NCBI GenBank assembly: GCA_037043015.1 | Contig: CM073325.1 | Span: 17,153,001 to 17,217,000, forward strand | Length of the DNA stretch: 64,000 nt | Direction: 5' to 3' | From: Bryum argenteum | Taxonomy: Eukaryota; Streptophyta; Bryopsida; Bryales; Bryaceae | Part shown: in pieces, positions 45,142 to 55,327 of the stretch | Position numbering within the stretch: the first letter of the stretch is position 1 | How the letters are laid out: every line of letters starts with the position of its first letter | Notes under the pieces: model-generated | Seen by the model: the letters and a program-made list of their open reading frames with translations, nothing else | Database searches by the model: none | Told to the model about the DNA's origin: nothing | Translations under genes and position numbers: made by a program

Positions 45142-45623
45142 CGTCGGGGGCAAAAAACAGATGATAAGAATATGTGAAACTAACAAGAACCGACGGGAGC
45201 TTGAATTAACAAGAAGAGTATACGAACAACAACAAGAGAGATGAGCTAGAGCTCCAAGAGATGCGTTGTCGAGACTGAGGTTGCCCTCAGCCTCGACTCC
45301 TATATATACTAGCTAAGAAGAAGGTTCTCCAGAACCTTCCTCAACCTAGGACCTTCTAGGATCTTCCAAGAACTTCCAAGACCTTCCAGAAGCTTCCAGG
45401 GCCTTCCGGAAACTTCAAGGACCTTCCAAAACTTCCAGAGACTTCCAGAACTTCCCGAGAGTTTCCGAAGCTTCTAAACCTTCTAGAATCTTCCTAAGTT
45501 GTCTACCTAGTACGTGGCCGTGACACAGGGAATCTTCAAGGAATCTTCAAGGAATCTTTTAGAGAATCTTCAGAAAATATTTTAGAAGAACCTTCTAGAA
45601 ACTTCTTGTGTATGTCCGTGACA
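45142..45623 (-). repeat. Element D 5' LTR with core promoter
   Basis: 482 bp. Sense order: heat-shock-like units, TATATATA (45,308-45,301), palindrome 45,271-45,294 (10-bp stem, one mismatch, TTGC loop), predicted start 45,276. Its dense heat-shock array has several one-base deletions compared with the other LTR, so the phase is broken; about three perfect units remain (TTCTAGAATCTTC). Confidence 0.9.
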
Positions 45624-45628
45624 CCGTA

Positions 45629-46518
45629 TCCTCGCAGCCCGCATGGACGATTTACACAGGCTTGAAGAATTCCGTGGAGAAGCAAAACTGAATATCCTAC
45701 GAAGACAAGCGCTAAGTGCGAAATGTTTCCAAGGCACTAAACCCCCTCGGGTATTTTAAAAAGGTGATCAAGTGCTATGGTGCCCAAGAGACCCAAAAAT
45801 CAGGAAAGCCAAATTCGGGACAATTTGGCATGGACCCTACATGGTGCAGTTAGTTTTACCAAATAACACAGTACTTTTGGTAAATAACGACAACTACGAC
45901 ACCCAGGCCACCATCGTTAACGCGGCAAAATTAAAGAAATACCATTCCAATACTACAAACCACCACCCAACTATAAGTTTGGGACAATTACAAAACTTAC
46001 TGTCCACGGAAGCACAGGAACAAACACCAACGCAAGACATCAAAAGCTTCACAGAGTCCACTGAAAACATGGATATCACAGATGGCAAGGATAGCGGGGA
46101 GGCAAATACCCCAATATTATATGTGAGTTACATACAAGTGGCCTATAATAACGACCAAAACCATCAGTGCCGTCATGCACGAATAGACACCGCGAACATC
46201 AGCGAAAATGAGGCAGACCCCCTCAGGTCACATACACAGGCCATCATGGATATCAAAGGAGCTACCACAGCCGCCGAAACGGCTCTTGACCGATGGCCAC
46301 TGACAGCACTTACTCCCACTCCGCCGACATTAACTCCCACCACCGCGGAAGCCACAGACTACTTAAAATTGCCGCCCTGCCCTCACTGCTCTCTCTCTCC
46401 TACACTACCGCGCTGCCTCACTGCTCACTCTCTCCCTGTGCGCCGCCATTGCTTGTTCCCTCGGCCCTTTGCTGCGATTCTCTTGCGTGACCTCTCAGTC
46501 ACACAATCCACGGTTTCC
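45629..46518 (+). pseudogene. Element A pol C-terminus and leader-like stretch
   Basis: Continues the integrase C-terminus (ARMDDLHRLEEFRGEAK... then VLWCPRDPKIRKAKFGTIWHGPYMV). TAA at about 45,757 interrupts it. Pol-like sequence ends near 46,000 (AAKLKKYHSN). The frame stays open to the accessory ORF. The part 46,350-46,518 looks like a plant promoter/leader: TTAAAATT, then a CT-rich patch (CACTGCTCTCTCTCTCC), then a good start context. Confidence 0.6.
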
Positions 46519-48708
46519 ATGGCAGCTCGCAATCTCACTCCACAGAAGCCGAAGCCGGAGGCTCCCTTTTTCATGCCGAAGCAACTCCTTGACTGGCGCA
46601 GCAGAATCGATGGAGTTTGGACACAAAACACAGGGTTGCATCGTTTTTGGGAAGATATGAAAACCTGGAGGCTCAACATCAATCACTGCAAGCAATTCGT
46701 TGAGACCATGGCGCCTCAGAGCTGCGGAGGCAGCTACCCCACCGGTACCGTAGATGGCGTGCAGGTGCAATTTTCCGCGGCTTACCTGTATCACCAGTAT
46801 GGGTGGGACGGCACGGGACTCACACAATGGACAGAGAATTGCGGCTTCCCAAGACCGGACATCGCACAGAGGTTGCCAGGGTTAGAGCAGAAGAACAAGG
46901 CAGGCTACGATACTTACACAGTCGGCGCAATGCTGAAGGAGCCATGGTTCGCTCGCATCCGCGGTATCATCAGCCAAATCTATTGCAGGTGCAACTGCAA
47001 CAGCATTTTACCCGCACAATTGGAGTTGTTGTTTCTGGCCGACGCAGGAGCAAAAGTGAACTGGGGAATGCTGTTCGAGGACCACCTGCGTGTTGAATTG
47101 CAAAATCACCAGCGGTACAAGGATTACTCAAGTCCCATTGGGCCCTTTCCCTCCACTTACATCCAGCGATACCTACGGTACCACAAGGAGCACAACAGAT
47201 TACCTCCCATGTCAAGCTTCGTGGAAATCCAGCGTCGGAAATTACCATCGCCAGCAAAGCCGATCAAGGACGCCGCGGCACCAAGCGCCAGCAAAAGGCC
47301 ACGCACGGAGTACGAGGACGTCGTCGGTGACACCCAGCAGACACTGGCGGAGCAGCTCGACCGACAGGCTGCGGCCATGGCCGCCTGTGTGGAACAGGTG
47401 GTGCAGCATTTACAGTCTACAGAGGGACAACAGCGGCACCTAAGGGAGGAAAATGACCGATACAGCAGGACCACGCATGATCTGCACACACAGCTGCGCC
47501 AAAAGGGCGATGAGTTAGGTCAGGCAATGCAGAAGGTGGAGGATGCAAACCGTGCGGCCCAGACTCTTCAGAGTCAACTAGCCGCAAAACAAATCGACCT
47601 ACAGGAAATAACTTCACAACTTAACGGGGTCGCCAAGGAGAGGGACAACGCAAGGGAACAGTTGATGTCATTGACAACACAAAATGACGAACTTCGGCAG
47701 CAATGCCGAAATCTGATAGACACCAATCCCTCAAATCCCGAGGCGCAGAGTTTGGAGGAGCGACGTCAATCTTTAGCCACCGAAGCAGAAAACTTTGAAG
47801 CTAACAAACAGGCTTGGGTCCATGATGCCGCAACTGTCTTGGGCGAGATACTTTTCAAAGCCATTCGCGAAAATCCTCTACAGACAGATGACATCGCGGT
47901 CGACATGGTGGCAGCTTGTATTGAGGAAACGCTCACAAAATTACAATTGAATGCCGATTACGATGTAGAGTGGCAAGAATCCAGCCACGAGGACGCCAGT
48001 TTCCCTACGGACGCCGCGGTTACCGAAGAAGAACAGCCAACAGCACAGGTACCAACCTCACGCCGTTCTCCTGAGTACATGCCCAGAGAAGTCACCACCG
48101 AGGATAGCAAGGAGACGCAGAATCCTTATGAGAGTATAGACGAACCATTGCAAGACAGGGTGCATATCCCCGAGCACCTCACCGACACAGAGCAGACGCC
48201 CCAGCCATCCCCCACGACAGCCGATGAACAGGAGCAAACGCCAAATCGCCCGCCTTCACTGTCCACAACGTCCACAGCACAGCCTTCCTCACCGGTAATC
48301 CCTAAAATTCCATTTGCCTCTCATAGACAGGCTTTAATACAGTTATCAGACGATAACACTTGGCATGTGGAACCTGCGGATGACAGCGATGCCGATGAGG
48401 AATACCAAGATGCACACGATGAAGTACAGAAGTACTTCAACAATCACCCCGAGCTAGCACAGCGCTTCGCGGACCACACAGCTAGCGATGTCCAATGCCC
48501 GGGTTGTAACAAATTGCTGGGAAAGACGGTCCATGACGTCCACGAGCACGCCAATACCATCCGGAACCGACGCTTACTGCACAGGGGCATCGCCGCGGCC
48601 ATCCGTTCGATGTATAACGATCAGCCCCCGCCCCGTCGACAACAACAGCTGCCACGGGAACAGAGTCGTCCCGACAGGCGCCCGGCCGATCGACGTGCCA
48701 AACACTAA
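46519..48708 (+). CDS. Element A accessory ORF: coiled-coil protein of unknown function
   Basis: 729 residues from MAARNLTPQKPK (ATG in the context TTCCATGG); also open in frame upstream into pol. Residues about 1-240 look globular (LDWRSRIDGVWTQNTGLHRF; IYCRCNCNSILPAQLELLFL). About 260-440 is a coiled coil (heptads around LREENDRYSRTTHDLHTQL and LQSQLAAKQIDLQEITSQL). Then comes a long acidic Pro/Thr/Ser-rich region, and a C-terminal CX2C...HX3H zinc-finger candidate (CPGCNKLLGKTVHDVHEH) with a basic tail. No stop in 2.2 kb although gag and pol of the same copy are broken. Athila/Tat elements can carry a third ORF here, but I do not recognise this one. Confidence 0.7.
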   Translation: MAARNLTPQKPKPEAPFFMPKQLLDWRSRIDGVWTQNTGLHRFWEDMKTWRLNINHCKQFVETMAPQSCGGSYPTGTVDGVQVQFSAAYLYHQYGWDGTGLTQWTENCGFPRPDIAQRLPGLEQKNKAGYDTYTVGAMLKEPWFARIRGIISQIYCRCNCNSILPAQLELLFLADAGAKVNWGMLFEDHLRVELQNHQRYKDYSSPIGPFPSTYIQRYLRYHKEHNRLPPMSSFVEIQRRKLPSPAKPIKDAAAPSASKRPRTEYEDVVGDTQQTLAEQLDRQAAAMAACVEQVVQHLQSTEGQQRHLREENDRYSRTTHDLHTQLRQKGDELGQAMQKVEDANRAAQTLQSQLAAKQIDLQEITSQLNGVAKERDNAREQLMSLTTQNDELRQQCRNLIDTNPSNPEAQSLEERRQSLATEAENFEANKQAWVHDAATVLGEILFKAIRENPLQTDDIAVDMVAACIEETLTKLQLNADYDVEWQESSHEDASFPTDAAVTEEEQPTAQVPTSRRSPEYMPREVTTEDSKETQNPYESIDEPLQDRVHIPEHLTDTEQTPQPSPTTADEQEQTPNRPPSLSTTSTAQPSSPVIPKIPFASHRQALIQLSDDNTWHVEPADDSDADEEYQDAHDEVQKYFNNHPELAQRFADHTASDVQCPGCNKLLGKTVHDVHEHANTIRNRRLLHRGIAAAIRSMYNDQPPPRRQQQLPREQSRPDRRPADRRAKH

Positions 48709-48733
48709 AGCAATCCGCGGACGGATTGCGCTC

Positions 48734-48750
48734 TGACAGGGAGGGCAAAA
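48734..48750 (+). other. Element A polypurine tract
   Basis: GACAGGGAGGGCAAAA directly before the 3' LTR; expected plus-strand primer. Confidence 0.8.
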
Positions 48751-49538
48751 TGTTACCACTGACGTCACAGGGTAACTTCGGAGACCATGGCAGAAACCAC
48801 AGCAGCAACTGGACCACCACGGCATACTCAACGGAGGAGATAGCGGCCGAACTAGGAGATCAAGGCAACCGAGGCAGAAGACAAGTGCTGACCACGGCAA
48901 CCAAGATAAGGGCGCCGCCAGATTTGTAGGAGTGCCGTAGTATTTAAAGTAGTAGAAAATAGGGGAGAGGACTCTCTGTAGTCACCGTAGAATCGAGCAC
49001 TCGGTAGAGACATCACCCTCCATTGTATTACACTTCATTTGATGAATACAAAGGCCACCGAGCCTACACTCTCTCCCATTTCTGTGTCTCCCTCCTTCGG
49101 CACTTCACTTGTCCGCATAGCTGTGATTGCGTGGATGCCATGAGTGCCTAAACTCTTTCCTCCTTTTCTCGAACTCCTACAAACTGTCACCGTGTGCACA
49201 GAGACTCCGCGGTATCTGGATGTTCAGTTAGGTCTCCTGCGCTCGATACTCGAACCCCGGAGGCCTTACACTACCCGGGTCCCATATTCCCGGTACCTCA
49301 CCTGTTCCGGTTAGACACCGCTGGTAACCAGAAATCTCCCACGGTAACCGGTTCACCTTCTTACCGCCTCCAGGGAAACTAAGTGTGATGTCACCTTTTT
49401 AGAACTTCCCCCCAGAAAGTCAACTCCGTGGCATTATGCTTACTAAGATAGCCCGACTAGCCAGCCATCCACGTTCTTCTCCTAACCAACCCTCGATGAA
49501 CTTGTAAAGCATCCCATCCTCGGTAACCCAGGATAACA
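48751..49538 (+). repeat. Element A 3' LTR
   Basis: 788 bp, same ends as the 5' LTR. The TSD GAAAG follows at 49,539-49,543, after which the LINE continues. Confidence 0.93.
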
Positions 49539-49543
49539 GAAAG

Positions 49544-51340
49544 TTAATTGGATCATTGATGATTTTTTTGGTCGGGGATATTGTTGGTAGTAGTAGTGGG
49601 TGAGTTGGTTGCGTAGGAGGTAGAGGGGTAGGGGGGAATATTTTGTGATTATTTGTGGTATATTTGTTGTATAAAAGATGGGATGGTGGGTGTACGTGGC
49701 ATGGATGTGAACATGCCAACGTACAAATGCTCTGGTAGAAGAGTTGTTGTGCCAAATTTAGGGCGCTTCTCTGTAATCTTGTGGGATTTTTATAGTATAT
49801 TCTAAAGTCAATGGATGACATTAAAGTAGTTCCATTTGGAAGTGTGAGATGTTTTATTTTGTAGATGTTATGGCGTAGCAGTTTTTGCAGTAGCTTGAGT
49901 GACAGTTTGGGATCGAGGTGTGGTAGGAGGCTTGAAGCTTGAGCGATCCATTGTGTTTCTAATTCAGTGGCTTCAAGGTGGAAGTTGTCTAGTGTGCTTT
50001 TTAGGTGGATGCCGCCCTCTTCTTTGAGTAAGAAAAGTGTTATGGTGATTGGGGAGTGTATACAGTCGTGGTATTTTATTCGGGGAATTTCTTTGGATCC
50101 ACCAAATTTGGCTAAAATGTGTTGGGTAAGGCCCTGATAAATTGGGCCTAGTTTGCCTTTATCATTGAGTGCATTTGTTAATTGGTCTCCAATGCATCTT
50201 AGGTAAGCATTTGTAAGGGAAAATGCTTCAAGACCAAAGTCTACATGTGGTAATTGTGCTATAACGTTTGCTGTACTTTTGGGTAGACCACATATTGTTT
50301 TTTGAATGCTAGATATTTTCTTATCTAGTTTTCTGATCATTGGTAGTAAGTAGGGTACAACGTAGAAGCTATATGCAATGCCTGCACGGATTACTGTATC
50401 CACCATGTTGATTTTTTGTTTCATTGTGGCAGGACAATTAATAAGTTTTTGGCATTGTTCAGTAAGTTTTTTGGTGGATAGGTGTGTTTGGAGTTTCCAT
50501 TTTAGTGTTGGTACCACTTGGATGCGAAGGTATGGGTAGGCTTCGTTTTGATGTAGTGTTGGTAATGGTTAATTTTTGTAGTTGATGTTTTGTGTTTGGA
50601 GGAGGGTTTTAAAGGCAGTGGGTGTGAGTTTGGATTTGTTGGGGCAGCCTGTAACTGCACATTTTTGTGTGCCTACTTCGATTCTTGTCTAGTCCCTGAA
50701 TTGTTTGATTTTGTTAATTTGTGTTTGAAGCGCTTGAAAGGTAGCAGTGAGAGCAGCTAGATCATCAGCATATGCAATAGAATTAATCGTTGTGTTTGAT
50801 GTTCCAAATTGGTAACCATAGTTTCCTCGTTGCAGCCATCTGAGAAGGGGTTCTAGGAATATGATAAAGAGATATGGACTTAATGTGTCACCTTGGATGG
50901 TGCCACGTTGGATTGGTATTGGTTTGGTTTGTCCAAAGTGTTCCCCAATGTATATTGTGGTGGAGTGTGAGTAGATATTTCCAATTAGTGCAACAACATC
51001 TTCTGAGTAGCCCAAGTCATTCATTATTGCTAGTAGTCTAGCGTGGTCTAAAGATCCAAAGGCATTTTTGAAGTCGATGTACATGATGTAAATGTCTTGG
51101 TTTGTGATTCTAGCATCTTCAAGTGCAGCTGTGATGAGTTGGATTTGTCTAGAGGTGCTTCTTTCAGCTCGGAAGCCTTCTTGGCTGTCATGAAGGATTT
51201 GGTGATGTTCGCCGTATGCTGATAGGATGAATGTAAGGGTACTAGTAAAGAGTTTGTATATTGTGTTGGCTAAGGCAATGGGTCTATGGTTGGGGAGACG
51301 TGAGGGGTTGCCTTTTTTGTAGAGGAGTATAGTAAGGCTA
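49544..51340 (-). pseudogene. LINE reverse transcriptase
   Basis: RT palm: YIDFKNAFGSLDHARLL, then RGTIQGDTLSPYLF, then the catalytic SIAYADDLAAL (YADD codons at 50,761-50,772). The fingers (LTILLYKKGNPSRLPNHRPIAL; QEGFRAERSTSRQ) are in the frame just upstream, after one frameshift near 51,345. The thumb and following region (about 50,517-49,544) are in a third frame; a shift lies near 50,560-50,690. Confidence 0.87.
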
Positions 51341-51344
51341 GTTT

Positions 51345-52785
51345 TCAGGATGCAGGTATTTGTTTTTGCTTATAGCAGTGAGAGAAGAAGAGGTATAGGA
51401 GGGTGTGGAATAAGTCAGGCATATTTTTGAGAATGGAGTTAGGGATTTTGTCGGGGCCGGGGGCTTTGTTTTTTGAAAGGTTTTTGAGACAGATGTCAAA
51501 AGTTTCACGATTGTAGTATGTATGCAGTGGGATTTCTGGGGTGCCTCTTTTTTCAAGGATAAATCCATCTAATTCATGCCATGGATATTGGCGAACTGCA
51601 CATGTGCGGTTTTGAGGGTGTTCTGATTTATAGTAGCATGTTGGAATGGTTGGGCGATTAGTGATGGACTGTTGTAAGAAGATTTCTTGGGCTATGTCTT
51701 CTGGGCTAGTGAGGATTTCATTGTTGTGAGTGGTGATGCAGTCAAGTGGTGGGGTTTCTAGGTTTTTGAAGACACGGTTGTTTATTTTCTTGGGGCTAGT
51801 GTTATAGAGTTGTCTATATTTTGTTATGGCCTTTTTGACGGATTGGCGAGTGTATTTTGTGGTGATGGTACGTGCCTTTTTGTTCGCAATTTTAGCTAAG
51901 TTTGCTAGTGTGTTTAACCAATCTTTTTTTGTAGCATCTGTGTCTGGAGGCGGGGGTATGTTTACATGTGTGTGTTGTTGTGTTTCTTGTATTATTGGGT
52001 GTGTTCTACATGTGTCGTTGTTGTTGGCTATGTAGATTGTTTTGCGAATTAGGTGGTATGTAGAAATGTGTTTTTTCCAATCTTTTTGGGATTTTCTTGG
52101 TAGAAATCCACCTTGGTGAGTAGTTTGTGGGGTGAGAGTGGGGATAGGAGGAGCGGTACATGTATTGAGCAATGTTTCTGTGATGTTGTTGATGAGGAGG
52201 TCTAATTGTGTGCAAGCGATGGACCATTCTGTAGAAGTGAGTTGCTCTTGTTTTAAAGTAGTTGTAAGGTTGCTGATGGAGAGTGTGTTTTGTTCAAAGA
52301 ATGTAGTGTTGAATGAGTCTAAGTTGGCTTGTGGGATGGGGTTGAGAACGCGAGGGGGTTTTGTAGCTGGTATTGGTGGAGGGCGGGCTATTAGTGTTTG
52401 TTGTGGTATGTGAAGGTTTACTGGTGAGTGGTTTGAGTTAAGGTTTTGTATGTGGTTGGTAGTGGAGGTGAAGAGATGGGGATTTGTCGTATTTATGTAG
52501 TAACCGTCAATAAGGTTTGAATGTATAGTTATATCCACCTTGTCTGGAGAATGGGCTATTCGTGGGGATATAATTTAGATTGAGATTATCTGTGAAAGTG
52601 CGCCATTGAATGTCTTCTTCTTGCGGTGGTGTCGTGGTGTCTTTGTTTTTCCTGCCAATTAGTGCGATGTCTCTGTAAAAATCACCACAAAGAATATGAG
52701 TGTGATTTGGGTGTGTTTGTATTTGGGTAGTAATTGTTTGTTGAATGTAGGGGATTAATCCGATGTCTTCGGGATGAGATGGCAT
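51345..52785 (-). pseudogene. LINE endonuclease C-terminus and linker to RT
   Basis: Endonuclease blocks HILCGDFYRDIAL (GDFN-like) and NSNHSPVNLHIP (SDHxPV-like), then a Thr/Asn-rich linker and the N-terminal RT motif NKAPGPDKIPNSIL. One frame change near 52,520 separates the two. The His of the SDH motif is kept, while the Asp reads Asn. Confidence 0.8.
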
Positions 52786-52933
52786 GTAGAGATGGATGAT
52801 AAGCCATGGTGTTAGTGGTTTGTTTACAATATGTATGATTTGAAGATATGGTGAAATGTTTGCTGGTGTTGGGATCTTGGTAACATTTCCTGGGGAGGCA
52901 TAACTAAGGTGTATTAATGTAAGAAGACCCCCT

Positions 52934-55327
52934 CTAGTGGGTGACTGTGTATCGGAATCGTTGTTGTATACAACGAGTGAAGGCGTGTGTATTATTAAAA
53001 ATGAGCTTGTATTGTGGTAGTAGTCGTTGTATGTGTTTGGTAGATTTGTTTGCAGTGAGTTTGGTTTCTTGTATGGTAATAATTGCGGGAAGATTTTTGG
53101 TGAGTTGGTGTATGTTGGGAAGTGCAGTGTTGAGTGAAGCAGCGTTCCAAGTAGTCATAAGTGTGCTTTGGTGGGTTGTAGTTTGGGTTTGGGGTTGAAT
53201 GGGCAGAGTGATCGGAAGTAGTGGTGGGTGTGAGTATTCAGGAATTGGACATTTGCATCTTAAAGCTTCGATGAGTAGTTCGTTTGGTAGATATGGAAAT
53301 TCAATCATAAGTGTTTGTAGGGTTACATTGTTGTTTGAGTTTGTAATGTATTTATATAGTTCATTGTGTATCTTGTTGGAAGGCGTAATGATGTGTTGAT
53401 GTGTTTCCAAGAATTTGGTGTAAGGGTGTGGGGTACTTAAGTGTCGGGGGGGGAGGTTTGGTAATCGGGAAAGTTTGTTAAGTAGTGATGTAGTCCAATC
53501 AGGAGAAGGGTTTGAGAGTATGTGTTGTTCGCATAGCGTTAGTAGAGGGCCAATGGTGGTAATTAGTGCGAATAGGAGGTTCGGCGGTGGAAATTGGGGG
53601 TGGTTGTGTATGTACCGCGTTAAACATGGATATTTGTTGATAGTTGTTTCGTGGTCTGGGTGTGTAATCTGGATTATTGGGGAGAATATTTTTGCAAGGT
53701 GTTTGTATTCTGGATATAGCATGATTGTGATGGGAATAAAGTATGTTTTGTTGAGCCTTCTATGCTTGGCGGGATGTGAGTGTAGGACGTTTGGCATAGG
53801 TCCTGGGTTTGATTCGATGTCACCGCAAAGTAGGAGGAACATAAAGTTTGGGATAAATTTGCCTTTGAGAGTTTTGAGTTTTGGTTTATGGAGGTGTAAG
53901 TGGGTGTATGTTTGGAGGTAGAGAATATTATTTGAATTAAGATTGGGCATCGGCGGCTCTTTGTAATGGTTGTGGGGAAATTGTGTAAATTGGGCTTGTG
54001 TTGTTTGATGGGAATGGTGTGTTTTGGGTATGTTGTAGCCAAGTGTAGAGATTGCTATGAATAAAGTGCCTATTCGTGTGATAATCGTAATGACAATTGC
54101 TATGAATAAAGTGTGTCTTCTTGGTGTGATTATCTTAATGGCATTTTCCATGGATAAAGTATTTGTTTGTGTTATGATTATCTCAATGTTATTTGCAATA
54201 AATAAAGTGTCTCTTCGTGTGGTAATTATATCAATGGCATTTGGAGAGAAAATCAAATGCATAGAATTTATGTGGAATGATTGTGTTGTTAATTCTAAAT
54301 TTTTTTGAGGAAGGAAGTTTAATGTTTGGGATGTTTCGAGGTCTTTTTGTATGGTATGAAGGGTTTTGTAGTTGGGCTTTGTGTTTAGGTGGTTTAATGC
54401 GTGTAAGAGTTTAGATGGGGATGTTGACAATGTATATGGTGGTGTTGGGTAGGTTTCACTATTTGCACTTTCCGGAGGGCGTGTTGAATAGACACTACGT
54501 GAAGCTCGTACAATGTAACTTTCAAACATGTGCCTTGAAGTGAAAGAGTGTGTCGTGTGTATTAGTAGGGCGCATGGAGAAGGAATGTGTGTCAGTGAAG
54601 ATTTATGGGAAAATTTAGAGAGTAAAGAAGATTGCTTGTATGGTGTTAGGTTGGACAAAGCACTTCCTTTGTTCTTGTAGCACCAAGGGTTGCTGGTAAC
54701 GTTAATATAAATGTGAATGGTTAAGTTTAATATAGTAGGTCGAGTGAACACTCTATTCATGTAAACTATGTGTATGCTGCTCTTATTAGATATTGGAATT
54801 GAAGTATGGGGGTTAGTTGTAGAAAAATAAGTATTAATTTGTATAAGGTGAGGAAATAGACTAGTGATATTAAAGAAAATATAAAAGCATGAGTGCAAGC
54901 AGGAGGATTGTAAATATTTGCAAGATATAGGTGATAAAGAAAGTGTATAGATAGGAAGACAGAATAAAAGTAAAGGTAAGAATAACAGTTCAAAACATAA
55001 AAATACAATTAATACAGAAATTAGGAATAATAAAAAGGGGAATGGAAATAAAAAGATCAATAGAAAAAATAGAAATAATATCGATAAATATGAAAATAAA
55101 AATAGAGAGAAAAATAAAAACAAAAAAGGGGGGAAAAAGGGGTGAAGGGTGTGTATGAGTTTAAGGCTAGCTATTATGGTATATAGTGTCGGAAGTAATT
55201 CAATGTGAGTATTCCATGGTAATAGGGCTGATTGGAAAATATCTAGCTTGATGTGATGTTTAGTGATTGATGGAAAGAGGAGCAGGTGACCGTGTGAAGG
55301 AGGGTCTCGGGAGGAGGGGCAACTCAC
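52934..55327 (-). CDS. LINE ORF2 N-terminal part with 2A-like motif
   Basis: 797 codons. Residues about 60-125 are an almost unbroken Phe/Leu/Ser/Ile hydrophobic run from a pyrimidine-rich sense strand. Residues 503-510 are DIESNPGP, preceded by FLLLCG: the 2A consensus DxExNPG|P, with codons at 53,798-53,821. 2A motifs make the ribosome skip one peptide bond. Here that would free about 509 N-terminal residues from the endonuclease-RT. The endonuclease starts near residue 713 (TTWNAASLN...ITIQETKL) and the frame breaks at 52,934. Confidence 0.72.
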   Translation of the reverse strand: MSCPSSRDPPSHGHLLLFPSITKHHIKLDIFQSALLPWNTHIELLPTLYTIIASLKLIHTLHPFFPPFLFLFFSLFLFSYLSILFLFFLLIFLFPFPFLLFLISVLIVFLCFELLFLPLLLFCLPIYTLSLSPISCKYLQSSCLHSCFYIFFNITSLFPHLIQINTYFSTTNPHTSIPISNKSSIHIVYMNRVFTRPTILNLTIHIYINVTSNPWCYKNKGSALSNLTPYKQSSLLSKFSHKSSLTHIPSPCALLIHTTHSFTSRHMFESYIVRASRSVYSTRPPESANSETYPTPPYTLSTSPSKLLHALNHLNTKPNYKTLHTIQKDLETSQTLNFLPQKNLELTTQSFHINSMHLIFSPNAIDIITTRRDTLFIANNIEIIITQTNTLSMENAIKIITPRRHTLFIAIVITIITRIGTLFIAISTLGYNIPKTHHSHQTTQAQFTQFPHNHYKEPPMPNLNSNNILYLQTYTHLHLHKPKLKTLKGKFIPNFMFLLLCGDIESNPGPMPNVLHSHPAKHRRLNKTYFIPITIMLYPEYKHLAKIFSPIIQITHPDHETTINKYPCLTRYIHNHPQFPPPNLLFALITTIGPLLTLCEQHILSNPSPDWTTSLLNKLSRLPNLPPRHLSTPHPYTKFLETHQHIITPSNKIHNELYKYITNSNNNVTLQTLMIEFPYLPNELLIEALRCKCPIPEYSHPPLLPITLPIQPQTQTTTHQSTLMTTWNAASLNTALPNIHQLTKNLPAIITIQETKLTANKSTKHIQRLLPQYKLIFNNTHAFTRCIQQRFRYTVTH

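Larger units (their letters stand above)
39464..45623 (-). mobile_element. Element D: self-primed-type chromovirus with heat-shock-element LTRs
   Basis: LTRs 39,464-39,950 and 45,142-45,623; TSD CCGTA at 39,459-39,463 and 45,624-45,628. Transcribed leftward: 5' LTR at right, primer site, gag (44,955), pol with chromodomain, a small 3' ORF, polypurine tract, 3' LTR at left. Several frameshifts. The first bases of the right LTR read CGTC instead of TGTC, so its edge has mutated. Confidence 0.93.
18891..49538 (+). mobile_element. Element A: Ty3/gypsy LTR retrotransposon (Tat/Athila-like) holding three nested elements
   Basis: LTRs 18,891-19,653 and 48,751-49,538, both TGTTACC...GGATAACA; TSD GAAAG. 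Order: LTR, primer site, gag (19,728), protease-RT-RNase H-integrase (21,202 to about 46,000, interrupted by B, C and D), a 3' accessory ORF (46,519-48,708), polypurine tract, LTR. Without the nested elements A is about 9.4 kb. The primer site TGGCGACCATGTTGGGG and the DGGS protease motif resemble Tat/Athila elements. By eye the LTRs differ by four transitions and one 25-bp indel, so insertion was fairly recent. Removing B and C leaves the integrase frame running through both junctions. Confidence 0.93.

Noticed and set aside
54950-55150. Strong multi-pass membrane protein (Phe/Leu runs) in the LINE frame
   Set aside because: It comes from a pyrimidine-rich sense strand with low complexity; I see no membrane-protein family pattern and treat it as part of the LINE leader or linker.
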